Source: Massariosphaeria phaeospora
Taxonomy: Eukaryota > Ascomycota > Dothideomycetes > Pleosporales
Length of the DNA stretch: 64,000 nt
Assembly (NCBI GenBank): GCA_011032825.1
Contig: JAADJZ010000022.1
Span: forward strand, 186,001-250,000
Direction: 5' to 3'
The notes beneath the pieces were generated by a model, which saw nothing but the letters and a program-made list of their open reading frames with translations, had not been told where the DNA came from and did no database searches. Both the position numbers and the translations under genes were made by a program. Positions 9,522 to 21,313 of this stretch are shown here, piece after piece (position 1 is the stretch's first letter; each line of letters opens with the position of its first letter).

Positions 9522-11640
9522 GGCCAGGCCAAACGCCAGGCAAAGTTTATTAGCCTGTTTGATGTCATCCCGGACGGTTCGTGACTCGTCTGCTGAAGCT
9601 TGTGGAGCGAGAGACCCTGTCGATCCTTTACCGCCGTCATGAGGAGGTTGGGCCTGTTGGGGTGAGGGTCATATGACATCATGAGCGCCAAGATGACGCG
9701 GGTTTGTGCTGTTTGCACAACCAAGCAAACGGCCCGCCGAGATTGACCCGCTAAGCGAGGCAATATCTTCCAAATTTTTCCCAGCTGCCAACATCAACTT
9801 CGCTCCAGCACAACACCGCCGCCCTCAGACCGCCTGGATGAGGATGCCGGTCCACGAGAACAAACTTTGCCCCGCCGGAGTTTCGCTCCTGTACCGGGAC
9901 ATTCGCGCCCCAGGTGACCGATGTGAGACGGCCGTAGAATCTGCTTGTCGAGGTTCTTCGAGCTCGGTACCAGGTTAAGCAGGATCTTCGCTCGTTTCCC
10001 CTACCTTTACATGTCGGCCTTTCTGCCTGCTCTTCCCCGTCAGTTGCACGTTCATGCGGCTCGGGATGATCCCGAAGCTTGGCGATCAACGAGCGGACCT
10101 GACCTTCTCGAGTCGGATTGTTACTAAGCTCGACCTCACGTCCACCACGGCTTTGGTCTCTCCACATTTGCATAGTGGCTGCCTCTGTCGTCAGTCGCTG
10201 GTAACCAGAGAAGGTTATCGAACGAACAGTCTAACCGCCCTCTGTACTGACGACCAGTCCATACCCGCCTGGATCAGTGCCATGATGGTTGATATGGCGT
10301 CTCCATTTCTCAGACAGGTATGTCAAGTTTTACCACACCTCTTCACCCGCCCCTTCATGATGATTCCACAAGAATAAGCATAGTTCAACCGATGGTCCTA
10401 CTAGACCCCTGGGGAAACAATCAGCATTGTCTTTCGCTCCTATCTGAATTATCGGCACTTTGAAGCACCTATCTACTGCCCCTCTAAAGACATTACATGT
10501 TCTAATCCTGAAGCAGCACTCTCCGAACCAGGCTTTTGAGTTTCACCATGTACTCGTGGCTGCCGTCACTCGATTGAATCGGTAGCCAGCGGAACGAACT
10601 GGCAGATCCCCTGGCCTGTCTGTTGTACATGGAGCCGTAGATGGCGTCTGTGCTACAGATGAGTATGATGGTGATTGCTACTGCCGCTTCGTGTCACTGT
10701 GAACATGCATGTCCGGTAGGCCGTCTTGCATGCAACTATGTCAACATGCAGCCCATGCCTGCGCTCTACGAGTGCACAATTAATCACTCACTGGCGGCAA
10801 TAAGCCACGGTCGGTCTGGTGGAAAACCGCAAGCAAGCCAGCGCGGCCGTAACGGCTGAAGGGAAAGGGGCCCGTGGAAGCCTGCGCGCTCCAGGCGGTG
10901 CAATGCGCGTACATCGATTAACAATCGTCCCTCAATCAATCGTTCATCAACCATTCACAACTAATCAATCTCTCACATTGCTGGCATACTGTGACCGGAG
11001 ACCGTGTCCAATAATGCGTCGTGATGCATGTTTTGGTGGGACAGCCTGGCCGCGGCGATGGAGAGCAGGCTTTTGGCGCTTCCACAGGCCCGGCCGCGCA
11101 CCAAACAAGCAAACAGTGAAGACCTCGGCCAAAATGTCGCGCACCAGGGGTTGTCAGTGGCCAGCGTCAGTGGCTTTGACTGTCGTCGTTCTCGCAGCAA
11201 TAACGAGCACCTGCATTCGTCGCAGCGTTGGCGCCGCCGGCGTCATCGAGCCGGCTCCGGCCCCTTCTCGCACGGGCGGCGATCACTTCTAGAAGCGCAG
11301 GCAGTGCAACACAACACGGCTCTGCCACAAGTTAGAGCCCTCGCCCATATCCACACCAGCCCGCGACCCTGGCGCTTGTGTTCCCGCCCGGACGGCCCAC
11401 CGTGGTCGGTTCCCGCCGCTCTCACGGGCAACAGGAATCATGCGTGTGCTGTGGTCCTCCACGCTGGCCGGCTGCATAGGATAAGAGCGTGGCGGGCCCC
11501 CGTCCCAGCTTTCCAGCCAATCTACCTTGGACGAAAGCCGACTGCGACGACCTGCCCCGGCGCCATGCACACACTTGGATGAGTTGTCAATCCGCCCGCT
11601 ATCCCGTATTCGGCTCCTACGCGCCTGCTGACCGGACGCT
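9522..11640. other. Long intergenic region, no convincing gene
   Basis: GC-rich spacer with several overlapping open frames on both strands (for example about 9751-10173 minus and 10819-11582 plus). None shows a domain, a homologous motif or a convincing splice pattern. One frame from ATG 11134 encodes 52 residues with a hydrophobic start that could be a signal sequence, but nothing else supports it. Confidence 0.45.
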
Positions 11641-12855
11641 TGCTCGAATTTTGGTTTGGCCTCCCCCCACCTACCTTCGTTGCTCTTTTCTCCCTCCTCA
11701 GTTCCACCCCGACAAACACCACCACAACGCCCAACTATCACACAGCACTGCTGCCATCGCTCTATACACGCCAAACTTGAGCCACCATCGCAACGCTTTT
11801 CTCCTCGACCTGTAGCCAGCAACAGACAGCCTCGGTCAGCATGATAATTCAGAGCCCAAGAAGAATCACCAGGTATTTACGCCCAACCCAAGTCAATTTC
11901 CTTCGTGCGCATTTCCTTGCATTTTTTCTTCTCTCTTTTCAAGTCACGACTTGTTTTTTGTTGCCGCCATACAGCACCCTGGAACCCCAAGCCACTGCGG
12001 ATGCCCCCTGGTGTTAGTTCAGCCGGACCCTTGCCCACCATTGCGGACCATGGCAACTTGTTTTCCTCTGTCATTTCTCCCTACCGGATCTCCAAGCCTG
12101 AGGTTTTACTGCCGGAAGCCGTGCCACTGGCGCCTAGGGGATTCAGCTCGACTGCCCATGTCGTCGCCGTAGGCTCGGCCACTGTCACCGCGACAAACGG
12201 GCTGCAATGAGAAGCTCACTATGATCTTTGAGCGCAAAGTGGCCACCAATAGGCCACGATGCAGCACAGTGTCCACACCTGGATCGCCGTAGATCAATGG
12301 AGCGCAAACCTGCGAGTCCGTCCGAATGCGTAGTCTACTAGACGATGCTGTTCAATGATGCTGCGTCCGAGACAGTTCGGCGGCCATCGACCCAATAACA
12401 CTTGATATGTGGCGAAGGCTGTCCAGTCTCATAGTAAATTCCGTTTCCCGGTTGGACCCGTTGAGAAGGAGCCACTCCATAGGATCGCCCCGTTTATGGA
12501 TATATCCCAGGATCAGGATGCCCCAGCCCAGAGGAACTGTCAGTTGAAGCCTGCCGGCGATTTGGACTGTTGATTTGGAGTTTGGATATGTGCTCCCCAG
12601 TACGTACTAAAGGCTAGAACTTTGCCGACCCTGCCCTAAATCTTCATTAATCATGAAAACTAACTTGTAGCCTGCTTATCAAGGGCCTCAAAGGCTCACC
12701 GATCCCGCGCTTTAATTTTCCTATTGCTGAATGCCGTGGACTATCGATTGCTGTTTGAACGCCCTGCCAGTTCCTATCATCTGAATGCGTGAGCCATTCT
12801 GCACCTGACTAATAGAGGCGCCACCCTACTCGCCTTCCGTCTCGGGATCGACCTG
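11641..12855 (+). promoter_or_regulatory. Probable promoter and long leader of the C2H2 factor gene
   Basis: Pyrimidine/CA-rich stretches (about 11640-11830 and 11905-11960) resemble fungal core promoters and 5' leaders. A splice-like donor (CCAG then GTATTT, 11873-11880) and a pyrimidine-rich acceptor (CATACAG, about 11976-11982) suggest an intron in the leader. Short frames starting here end quickly, so they would act only as upstream ORFs. Inference only. Confidence 0.35.
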
Positions 12856-14789
12856 ATGAATCCAATGCGATTTCCTGCTGGTGCGTACTGCTTGCTTGTC
12901 TAAGTTGATTATGACACTGCTAATTTGTTCTGTCGCGTAGGCTTGATTCCGGGGATCCTTCCAATACTAACATGGCGCTTTCCTTATTTTGTTCCACAGT
13001 ACAGACATTTCTTACGCATATTATTCATAACTACAGTTCGTATCGTGTTCTACAACTAACCCCTCCTGACAGCCAGTCTTGTTTCGACGAAATCCAGGAT
13101 CACATTTCTTTCTTCTCAAATCAGCCCGTAAACATTACCGAGTGGAGGGACAATAGTCCAACTTCGGACCTTACCGGGAGCTCTCAGGATCTCTTTATTG
13201 TTGGCACCTCGGACCTGGAAGGAGTTTCCCCTTTCGAGCTGAAGCACACTCGTTCTGAACGCAGCATGAGTAGAGATAGTGCATATCAAAGCCAGTCAGG
13301 CTCCAACAGCAGCCGTGGAATTTCCATGCCGGAAGGATACCCGCCTATTTCTCCCCAAGACATTGGCAGGCGGATGGACATCGGCGTTTTCTCGCCTTCA
13401 TTGAGTTCCCACAATCTCAATGGTTTCCCGGAGCCACATCAGGATTTGACCCACGTTATGGAGCCCGAAGGACACTTCGCTTATGCTAATCACACTATTG
13501 GGCAGAACTACCTTTATGATCCTGTCACAGGAGCTGCCCAGTTCGTTACTCCGAACACAGTCGATGCGTCGTTCGCCCAATGGCCTGTTGCCGACAATCA
13601 AGCGTACTACACACCTGAATCGTTTCCCTACGCCCCGACGACACATGTTCATCCTTCCACTTTTTTCGCGAATTCGACCCCAGTAGAGGGAATATACAAA
13701 TCCCCCACGGTACCTCAGCCGCCCATGAATACAGCCCAAATGGACCTTCCCGTTCGCCCTGAAAACCCGCGCCACTGTTCGTCGTTCACGAACCAGCAAC
13801 AGTCCAGACGGACATCCGCAAATGATGTCGGGTTTGGCGCTTTCGTGCCATCTCCCATCAGCGTTGTCAGCAGTCAGATTACTCAAATGAGTGGTTTTGA
13901 ACAACAACAACACCAAGAACAACAACAGAAGAGTGTAGCGTTCAAGTACGGTCCTCCGATTTTACGTCATGAGCACGGGCTAATTGCAAATTGCAGACAC
14001 GAAAGAAAAGAGACAACGTTAACCCCACTCGCAACCCAGTCTCTCGGCGACGATGACGAAGTACTATCCCCTGACGACGCTGCCCAAGCCAAGGTCATGG
14101 AAGAGGAGCAGGGCAAGATCGCACGATCCCACGCGCTCTATCAAGCAAAGCCCGATGTGGCCGGAATATACCACTGTCCTCACGAAGGGAACCCGGCGTG
14201 CAACCACAAGCCCACCACTTTGAAGTGCAACTACGACAAGTATGTCGATTCGCATCTGAAGCCGTTCCGGTGCAAGATGAACGGATGCAGCGGCGTGCAA
14301 TTTTCCTCAACTGCATGTCTCTTGCGCCACGAGAGAGAGGCTCATGGCATGCATGGCCATGGTTCAAAGCCTAACCTGTGTTTGTTTCCAGAGTGCGAGC
14401 GGTCCCATGAGGGGGAGGGGTTTCCTCGTCGCTACAACCTCTACGACCACATGAGGAGAGTCCATGACTATGATCGACGCGAGGAGGCGTCCCCACCTGC
14501 TACTCCTGAACAACCCTCGAGCGCACGCAAAACCACCACGCGGAAGCGAAAGTCAAAAACGGATGGTGTTGCGAAGCGACAAAGAGCGACTAGGTCCTCT
14601 CAACAACAGCAACGTGAGGAGCATCGCAACAGATTGCAGAAAGCCTTCATGGTCCAGAAGCAAGAACTCATCAATGCCTTGACACAGGTCGGCGGGCCCA
14701 GTGATCTTGCCGACAATTCTCAGTTGGCCAAGGATATTCATCGCCTTGAGGAAATCTCCGCCGAATACAGAAAACTGGTCAATGGCTGA
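12856..14789 (+). CDS. C2H2 zinc-finger transcription factor
   Basis: Nuclear DNA-binding protein of about 600 residues. The C-terminal half has a region of Cys/His fingers: an atypical first finger (YHCPHEGNPACNH), then FRCKMNGCSGVQF...RHEREAH and LCLFPECE...DHMRRVH, followed by a basic stretch (TTRKRKSKTDGVAKRQR) likely to be a nuclear signal, and a glutamine-rich helix. The N-terminal half is low-complexity with Ser/Pro/Gln. The 5' end is ambiguous. An ATG at 12972 is open through to 14789 (605 aa). A spliced model 12856-12880, 12941-12998, 13073-14789 also joins in phase and uses two good introns with CTAAT/CTAAC branch sites; it would replace the first residues. I prefer the spliced model. 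The target genes are unknown. Confidence 0.88.
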
Positions 14790-15725
14790 ACGAACTGCGT
14801 CAGCGTCAGAGTCACTGTCGAACATATTGTTTTCTCTACATTGTAGGTTTGTCTTCGCGCCGAACCTGGATCCACTGGATTGCTCCATGCTTGCCGGTTG
14901 CGTGGACCCCTGTATACTAATCATTCTCCGCCCGAGACAATTCCCCCCAAGGATCTAGGTGGTCGCTCCATGCGCAGATGGATATTACTTATTCTTAGAG
15001 GGCATCGCCGGACGTTTCTGTCCACGGTCAAATCCGCATCACGGACCAAGAGCCTAATTCCCAGGGCCGACCATGTGCGCGAGGTTCCGCGCCGGGAGAT
15101 GGAAGTAAATGTCTGCGGAACTCATTGCAGAGACCGTATTGATATTGCATTATTATCGAGGACGAATGTGTCCGTTCAAAATTGCTTGTTATAGACCGGG
15201 TTGATGTTGGTTCTCTTTTTCGTGTAGCTATTTGTTGGACTTGGTGTTGTTTAGATGAGATGTAGAAGGAAACATGTGAAGGTGTCAGTCTGGTAGCTAG
15301 ATGGATTCAGCCCTTTATGAGCCGAATGGACTCTGCATGGGCTTGGTGGACTTGTGTACGTGAACGCGGTTGAGTAGAGGGTAGACCCGGGTCCGAGCGG
15401 GCCATATGTAGATGGATCTCCTGATGTTCACTTGTTGTTACCATCAAATATCTTCCGTCGTGATGTACCCGATGGAACTTTGTCTTGAAATTTTCACCTG
15501 GGATCAGTAGTGTTGCTCTCCAGGGCTTGGACTTGGGAATGCACGTCCCAGCTCTAGGGAGGCTAGTACTACGTCATCGGCACTGGCGTACGGCGTACTT
15601 ACTGATGCAAACCAGCACCACCTTCCCGTCTGAACTCACTTGATCCTTCGGCCGAGGCTTCGTCGGACGTGTTCCACAAAGAGCAAGCTAGAAGCCGGAG
15701 ACTTACGGCATTAGTCGGCTTTCAC
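14790..15725. other. Intergenic region, no supported gene
   Basis: 3' flank of the C2H2 factor gene and promoter of the glutathione peroxidase gene. Short frames only. Confidence 0.5.
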
Positions 15726-16550
15726 ATGACGTTCAAGGTCGGAGCCAGCTTCTGCACTGCCCCGCGCGTGACAGCTTCCCTCACCACCACCGCCCTCAGA
15801 CAGATATCCCGCCACCGAGGTTCGAGCTATAAGACATCAGGGTTCGAATACAGACAGCTTCATTCTAGGGCATCTGAGAGACCGAAATTTGCGACTGCGA
15901 GACCCATCCCGAGGTTCCGAATCACACCACAAGCCAGCACCAGAGAAGGAGCTCAACCCAGAAAATTTGCTACCATGGCTTCAGCAACTACCTTCTTCGA
16001 CTTTAAGCCCAAGGACAGTAGGTACCACCTCTATGCTAAGGCGCAGCGTTACACTACATGCACTATAGACGGCTAACCCCCGCTAGAGAGAGGCAAAGAG
16101 TACTCTCTCGCCGAGCTCAAAGGCAAAGTCGTCCTCGTCGTCAACACAGCGTCCAAATGCGGCTTCACCCCGCAGTTCGAGGGCCTCGAGAAGCTCTACA
16201 AAGACATGAAAACGCAGCACCCCAACGACTTCGTCATCCTCGGCTTCCCGTGCAATCAATTCGGCAGCCAGGACCCGGGCTCCAACGACGAGATCCAGTC
16301 CTTCTGCCAGGTCAACTACGGCGTCTCGTTCCCCGTGCTCGGCAAGGTCGATGTGAACGGCACACAGGCGGACCCGACGTTTGAGTGGCTGAAGAATGAG
16401 AAGCCGGGCGTGCTCGGGCTAAAGCGCGTCAAGTGGAACTTTGAGAAGTTCTTGATCGGCAGGGATGGCAAGGTGATCAACAGGTGGGCGAGCACGTCCA
16501 AGCCGGAGAGCCTGAAGGCCGATATCGAGAAGGCGATTGCGAAGAAGTAG
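15726..16550 (+). CDS. Glutathione peroxidase-like thiol peroxidase
   Basis: Reduces hydroperoxides with thioredoxin-type electron donors; in yeasts the homologues (Gpx3/Hyr1) also sense peroxide. Exons 15726-16017 and 16087-16550 are joined across a 69-nt intron. Seen: NTASKCGFTPQF with the peroxidatic Cys in place of selenocysteine, LGFPCNQFGSQDPG with the catalytic Gln, a second Cys in IQSFCQVNYG (resolving), and KWNFEKFLI with the catalytic Trp. Two in-frame starts are plausible. ATG 15726 gives 251 residues with an Arg/Ser/Thr-rich presequence lacking acidic residues at first, typical of mitochondrial import. ATG 15975, in a good context (accATGgct), gives the usual 168-residue cytosolic form. 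Both forms may be made. Confidence 0.95.
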
Positions 16551-17409
16551 GCGTGGGCATGGAGTGGTCACGAAGGACGATGAGATACCATACGGCTTTG
16601 GGGAGATAGGGGCCTGGGAGATGCACACTCATGGAGTTAGGGATAATGACATGTCAATCAACTGACATCACTCCCACTGGAATGCACAGTGCAGTGACAT
16701 GGCCATGGGAAGGTACATGTTCACTTGTACCTCCTACACGACCCTCTCCGCATACATGGTGCCGATGCTCAGACCGCTCAATCAATGCCTTTCATCACCA
16801 TGCACACGACCTGATAGCCTTTCATCACCAGATATGAGCACCACTCCACATGCATACATGCGCACATGCTGCTGACATGCCCTTCCCGTCCAGACCCTAC
16901 ACCCCAGCTCAGCCGGCATGTTCACGCCATCGATCCGAGCCCACTATATCGCACATGCGCGCGACGATCCGGCTCGCCAGCCGGACCATGTTGTTGCTGC
17001 CTGCGTCGGCTTCATCGTGCCGGCAATCGCCCACGGTTTCCATCGAGCAGGTCGAATGTTCGATTGATGAGGTACTATATCACTGCAGTTATGTGTAGGG
17101 CTGAGGGTTCGGTATTCTGCCTGAAGTGCAGTGGCCGGAGACAGGGAATGCAGCGTCATTAATGTCCTGGATCCGGTGTGCTGGACCGATGATAGAGAAT
17201 ACGTCAACGGTGCATGGCGTCGTGAATCGAGGGAGTTTGCACGTGGTGTTGTGAAAGTGGTGAGAGACAGTGGAGAGAGTGCGGCGGACTGCCGGACCGA
17301 GCTCCGAGCACTTCTGAAGCTTGGAGCTACCGGTAGCTCTCACGATCGATGCACGCAACCTACTCTACGTGTCTACCTACGCAAACTACCACACACAGAC
17401 ACAGACACC
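16551..17409. other. Intergenic region, no supported gene
   Basis: 3' flank of the peroxidase gene and promoter of the PP2A activator. The open frame running into the activator gene upstream of 17410 has no ATG and is taken as leader sequence. Confidence 0.5.
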
Positions 17410-18705
17410 ATGGCCGCACCACAGACCCTCCCGCAGCTGGCTCCTGCACCGCACCCTCCGCCCGACCTCAGCACCACTCTCCCCAACCTCGTCCCCCGCA
17501 AACGCGGCCCCTCTCGCCGCTCAGCTCCCACTGCCCCTCCCCCGCCCACGCCGCCGCTCCCCGCGCCGCCAGACCTCACCAACCACGCGTACCTCAGCCC
17601 GTCGCGGCGCATCCTGAGCCCCGCCGACCACGAGCTGTTCCTCGCGGGCGAGACGTGCGCGCTCGTCGAAGCATGGATCTACGGGCTCGCCGAGAGCGTG
17701 CGCGACCGCGCCGTGTCGAGCGTGACAGCCGCCGAGACGACGCCGACGGTGCGCAAGATTGTGCGCATACTGCAGGAGGCCGAGGACATACTGGCGAAGT
17801 GCCCGCCGGAAGACACGGGCTCGCGGTTTGGCAATCCGGTCTTCCGCACGTTTCTGGATGAGGTTGGCGCGGCGCTGCCGTCGTGGCATGGGGAGCTCGG
17901 CCTCACGTCCACGGCCCAGATCAGCGAGATCGCAGTCTACCTCCACAATTCCTTCGGCAACCGCCGCCGCATCGACTACGGCTCCGGCCACGAACTCAAC
18001 TTCTTCCTCTGGCTGCTCTGCCTGCACCGCATCTCGCTCCTCCCACCGTCCACATTCCCCGTCCTCGTCCTCACCGTCCTGCCCGCCTACCTCGCCCTGA
18101 TGCGCAAGATCCAGTCCGCCTACTACCTCGAACCCGCCGGCAGCCACGGCGTGTGGGGCCTGGACGACTATCAATTCCTGCCGTTCCTGTTCGGCGCCAG
18201 CCAACTGCTGCACCACGCCTACATCACGCCGAAAGCGATCCACAACGCGCTGACGCTCGAGGAGTGCAGCGCCGAGTACCTGTACCTCGACCAGGTGGCC
18301 TTTGTCAACAGCGTCAAGAACGTCGACGGCCTGCGCTGGCACAGCCCCATGCTCGATGACATCAGCGCCGCGAAAAGCTGGGCCAAGATCGAGGCCGGCA
18401 TGCGCACTATGTTCCGCAAGGAGCTGCTCGAGAAGCTGCCGGTTATGCAGCACTTTCTGTTTGGCAGCTTGGTGCCGGCGAGCGAGGGCATGAGTCAAGA
18501 GGCCGATTTTGGGCTCGGCGATGAGGAGGATGAGGGCGAGGGCGGGGAGGTTCAGGTCTTTGATGATGAGGCGGGGAAGAGGCATGTGCATGCGAGTGTG
18601 GGCTGGGGCGATTGCTGTGGGATTAGAGTGCCGGCTGCAGTTGGGGCGGAGGGCGAGGCACGCAAGGGCGAGGGCAAGGTGTTGAGGAGGGTGCCGTTTG
18701 ATTAG
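17410..18705 (+). CDS. Serine/threonine protein phosphatase 2A activator (PTPA, Rrd family)
   Basis: Single-exon gene for 431 residues. PTPA/Rrd proteins are peptidyl-prolyl isomerases that bind and activate the PP2A catalytic subunit. Start chosen at ATG 17410 because it sits in a strong context (caccATGgcc) and the upstream frame lacks another ATG. Residues 1-60 are proline-rich and variable; the core runs from about residue 55 to 365. Seen: FGNRRRIDYGSGHELNF, the family's most conserved block; GVWGLDDYQFLPFLFGASQL; and HHAYITPKAI with the segment LPVMQHFLFGSL near the core end. A C-terminal tail is acidic then ends with a GWGDCCGIRVP segment. Fungi have two paralogues; the tail suggests Rrd2 to me, but I am not sure. 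Confidence 0.94.
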   Translation: MAAPQTLPQLAPAPHPPPDLSTTLPNLVPRKRGPSRRSAPTAPPPPTPPLPAPPDLTNHAYLSPSRRILSPADHELFLAGETCALVEAWIYGLAESVRDRAVSSVTAAETTPTVRKIVRILQEAEDILAKCPPEDTGSRFGNPVFRTFLDEVGAALPSWHGELGLTSTAQISEIAVYLHNSFGNRRRIDYGSGHELNFFLWLLCLHRISLLPPSTFPVLVLTVLPAYLALMRKIQSAYYLEPAGSHGVWGLDDYQFLPFLFGASQLLHHAYITPKAIHNALTLEECSAEYLYLDQVAFVNSVKNVDGLRWHSPMLDDISAAKSWAKIEAGMRTMFRKELLEKLPVMQHFLFGSLVPASEGMSQEADFGLGDEEDEGEGGEVQVFDDEAGKRHVHASVGWGDCCGIRVPAAVGAEGEARKGEGKVLRRVPFD

Positions 18706-19057
18706 GAGGCGAGTTAGGTATGATGAACTGGATTAGCATGGCTGGCGTTCTGGGCAACTCCGAAAACATTGATGGCATGACATGGCATGGGACGGCGGTA
18801 TATGGAGTCTAGCACGGAATACCTACACATCACATCACATTACATAGAAAGAAACACTGCTCGCTCGCATGCATGCACCCACAATCCACGTTGCCCCTCT
18901 CCCTTCCCCTCTCATCTAGTCTGATCTTAAACGGGACCACAACACACGGCAAATTAAGCCCGACCAATCAATCAGTGTATTGAGACCAAGTAGTTAACCT
19001 TGTCTGTAGAACTAACTAAGCAAATAAAACACCACTTCAACGCCGCTTCTACATTCT

Positions 19058-19088
19058 AAAAACGAAAACGGAAACGAAAACGAAAACG
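19058..19088. repeat. GAAAAC-type hexamer repeat
   Basis: Five or so imperfect copies of gaaaac/ggaaac in a row within a 3' flank. Confidence 0.7.
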
Positions 19089-19328
19089 CCGTCTATGAGA
19101 TAGAAGATGATGTCTATGAAAATGATTGTCGGTATCATATCAGACAGCCGCCGGCCCCGCTATGTGCAAAAAAGTGTACATAGGTAAGTAAGTAGTAGCG
19201 CCATCTACGCGTGGTCTATATGCCAACCAAAGCGGCAACCAAACCAAGCAGAAACCGACGCCACCGAGTACTGTGCAAAGGTGCAGGACACGCAAACATC
19301 CAGAACAGAACAAGCCACGCCTACGCCT

Positions 19329-19357
19329 TGTTTTTCTTTCTTTCTTTCTTTCTTTCT
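19329..19357. repeat. (TTTC)n microsatellite
   Basis: About six perfect tttc units in tandem, downstream of the transporter gene. Confidence 0.85.
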
Positions 19358-19476
19358 TACACGCCGGCCCAAGCAAAGCAAGCAAGCCCAGCCTTCCAAT
19401 CTACAGCACTTCAACATCCACCACCACTTACACCTCTCCCCTTTTCTCCACACTACCCACCCACTCACTCACTGCT

Positions 19477-21313
19477 TCAATCATCCTCATCACTCCCACT
19501 CCCACTCCCTGCCTCCTCCAGCCTCTTCCGCCGCTCCTCGTCCATCTCCTGATACGTCGCCCAGCTCAACAGCAAGAAAGCGCCGATGATCAGCACGCCG
19601 CCGACCATGGCCGCGGGGGTAAGCGGCGAGTTTAGGGGCGGGGGGAGGAGCTGGTCGACGAGCGCGACGATGAAGATGGTGAGGAGGGCAGCGACGGAGG
19701 AGAGGACGGGGGAGGTCAGCGAGATGAGGATGAGGAACGAGCCGGAGAATGCTGCGGGGGGAGTTGGTCAGTTTTGATTCTGGGGTCGTGGGTGAGGGGT
19801 TGGTGTAGGGATGGGATGGAAGGGGACGGGAGGGGCGGGAGAGACTTACTGGCATTTGCAACAACGGAAATGGCCATCATCCATGCTGCCTCCCCTTGCG
19901 GGAGGCCGAATTCTTCCCAGCCGAAATAATGCAAAAACGGCATCGGAATCCACAGCACAGACAAAGTGAAAGCACCGATCAAGCTGCCAAAAGTATTTGC
20001 GAACATCATACCGCGCCCTGGACTACATCCATCCGGCGGACACGCCAACTTCTTATACAACACCTCGTAGAACCCGTACAGCACGCTACCGACACCGATG
20101 ATAATGTTGCCCAGCGCCCGGTTCTCAGCCTCGTGGGACGGAGGCGCTTTGTCGCCGCCGGCACCCCCGCCGGACTTGTTGCCGTGCTTCGCGGGCGCTT
20201 TGTCGCCGTACGCGACGACGAAGACGCCGACGATGGCGATGGCCACGGCGACGACCTTGGACATGCGGACTTTCTCCGCCAGCAGCGGGATGCTGAAGGC
20301 GTAGGCGAAGAAGGCGGAGCAGTTGTAGATGGCGGTCAAGTCGCTTGCCGTGGTGAGGTTTACCGCGAGGTACCAGCTGCCGCCGGCGACGGTCAGCGCC
20401 GATGTGACGAAAGCGGTCATCTTGACCATGTATCTGACGGGCGAGGTTTGTGACTGGCGGACTGAGGGGTGCAATGTGCGGTGCTGGACCATGAGGGCGG
20501 TTTGGCGCAGGATTTGGGTGTGGCGCCGCCAGAAGGTCGGCCATGGCTGGGAGAGGTTCTGCAGGCGCAGGAGGAGGAGCTGGACGGGCCAGAGGATTAT
20601 CCAGGAGCCGTGGGTCATGTAGCTGGTTCCGTTGGTCAATATATGCTCCTCGGGAGGCGGAATGAGGACAGAGCTTACAGCATGCAATACGGCTTCTCCC
20701 ACTTCAACTGATGCTGGATGTACACGGCCGTCTCCGTCTGCACGGTGAAGCTCACCAGACTGAGGGCCAGAAAAATGGCCGCATATGTGTACCGTTTCCG
20801 CGTCTCGTACTTGGCCTGTGACTCGGGATCGCGCTCATGGAAGGTATGTGTTGACCTCCTGCCGACACTCTGCATGTCGGCGCCCTCATCGGCCGTCTTA
20901 TGTCCTAATAACGGCGACAGCGCGCGCCCGTCCCCCCTCTCCTCCTCGAGCTCCGGTCTCAGGTCGGACGGCATGGCCGCGTCGCGTTCATCCCAGTCGT
21001 CGAATTCGAGGTCAAAGGCGCTGTCCGGAGACTCGGGCTCCGGGAAGCGGGTTCCTGCTGCTGTGCCTATCCCCCGTTTTGCGTGTGTATTGTTCCGCGG
21101 CGGCGGGATCTCGGAGAAGGGCGACGAGTCTCGCGAGAGCTGGCGGGAGCTCAGCGTCGACGGGATCTGGACGGGCGAGCTGCCGGCTCTGTCGCCGAGG
21201 GCGGAAGCGGCGTCGTCGGGCGAGGGCGGCTGGGGCTGGAGCGAGTCGCTGTACCGCGAGTTGTGCGAGGTGTCTGGTCGTTGTTTTCGCAGCGGGATGG
21301 CTTCGACAGGCAT
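19477..21313 (-). CDS. Solute carrier 35F / EamA-type drug-metabolite transporter
   Basis: Polytopic membrane protein of 560 residues from exons 21313-20679, 20622-19850 and 19751-19477; all junctions keep phase (introns 56 and 98 nt). A long hydrophilic, Ser/Asp/Glu-rich cytosolic N-terminus (about 170 residues) is followed by about ten membrane segments, starting at YTYAAIFLALSLVSFTVQT. The pair GSWYLAVNLTTASDLTAIYN and FSIPLLAEKVRMSKVVAVAI is characteristic of the SLC35F5/Thi74/YML018c branch of the DMT superfamily. A Gly/Lys-rich loop (APAKHGNKSGGGAGGDKAP) separates the two halves. The C-terminus is charged and ends in acidic residues. Yeast members sit in vacuolar or mitochondrial membranes; the substrate is unknown. 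Confidence 0.88.

Larger units (their letters stand above)
18706..19476. other. Convergent intergenic region with simple repeats
   Basis: Lies between the 3' ends of the PP2A activator (+) and the transporter (-). It holds an A-rich GAAAACG-type repeat (about 19058-19088) and a (TTTC)n microsatellite (about 19329-19357). No gene is supported. Confidence 0.6.

Noticed and set aside
9751..10173. 140-codon minus-strand frame with an ATG
   Set aside because: Arg/Gly-rich composition without motif or signal; overlapping plus-strand frames are equally open. Not separable from chance in GC-rich DNA.
11028..11582. Overlapping frames in 10.8-11.8 kb, including a short frame with a hydrophobic start at 11134
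   Set aside because: Several frames are open on both strands at once, a sign of low stop density rather than coding. The 52-residue frame has no cysteine pattern or splice support.
17521..18591. 356-codon open frame antisense to the PP2A activator gene
   Set aside because: It mirrors a GC-rich coding exon with strong third-position bias, which keeps the antisense frame open. No domain, no ATG context and the sense product is certain.
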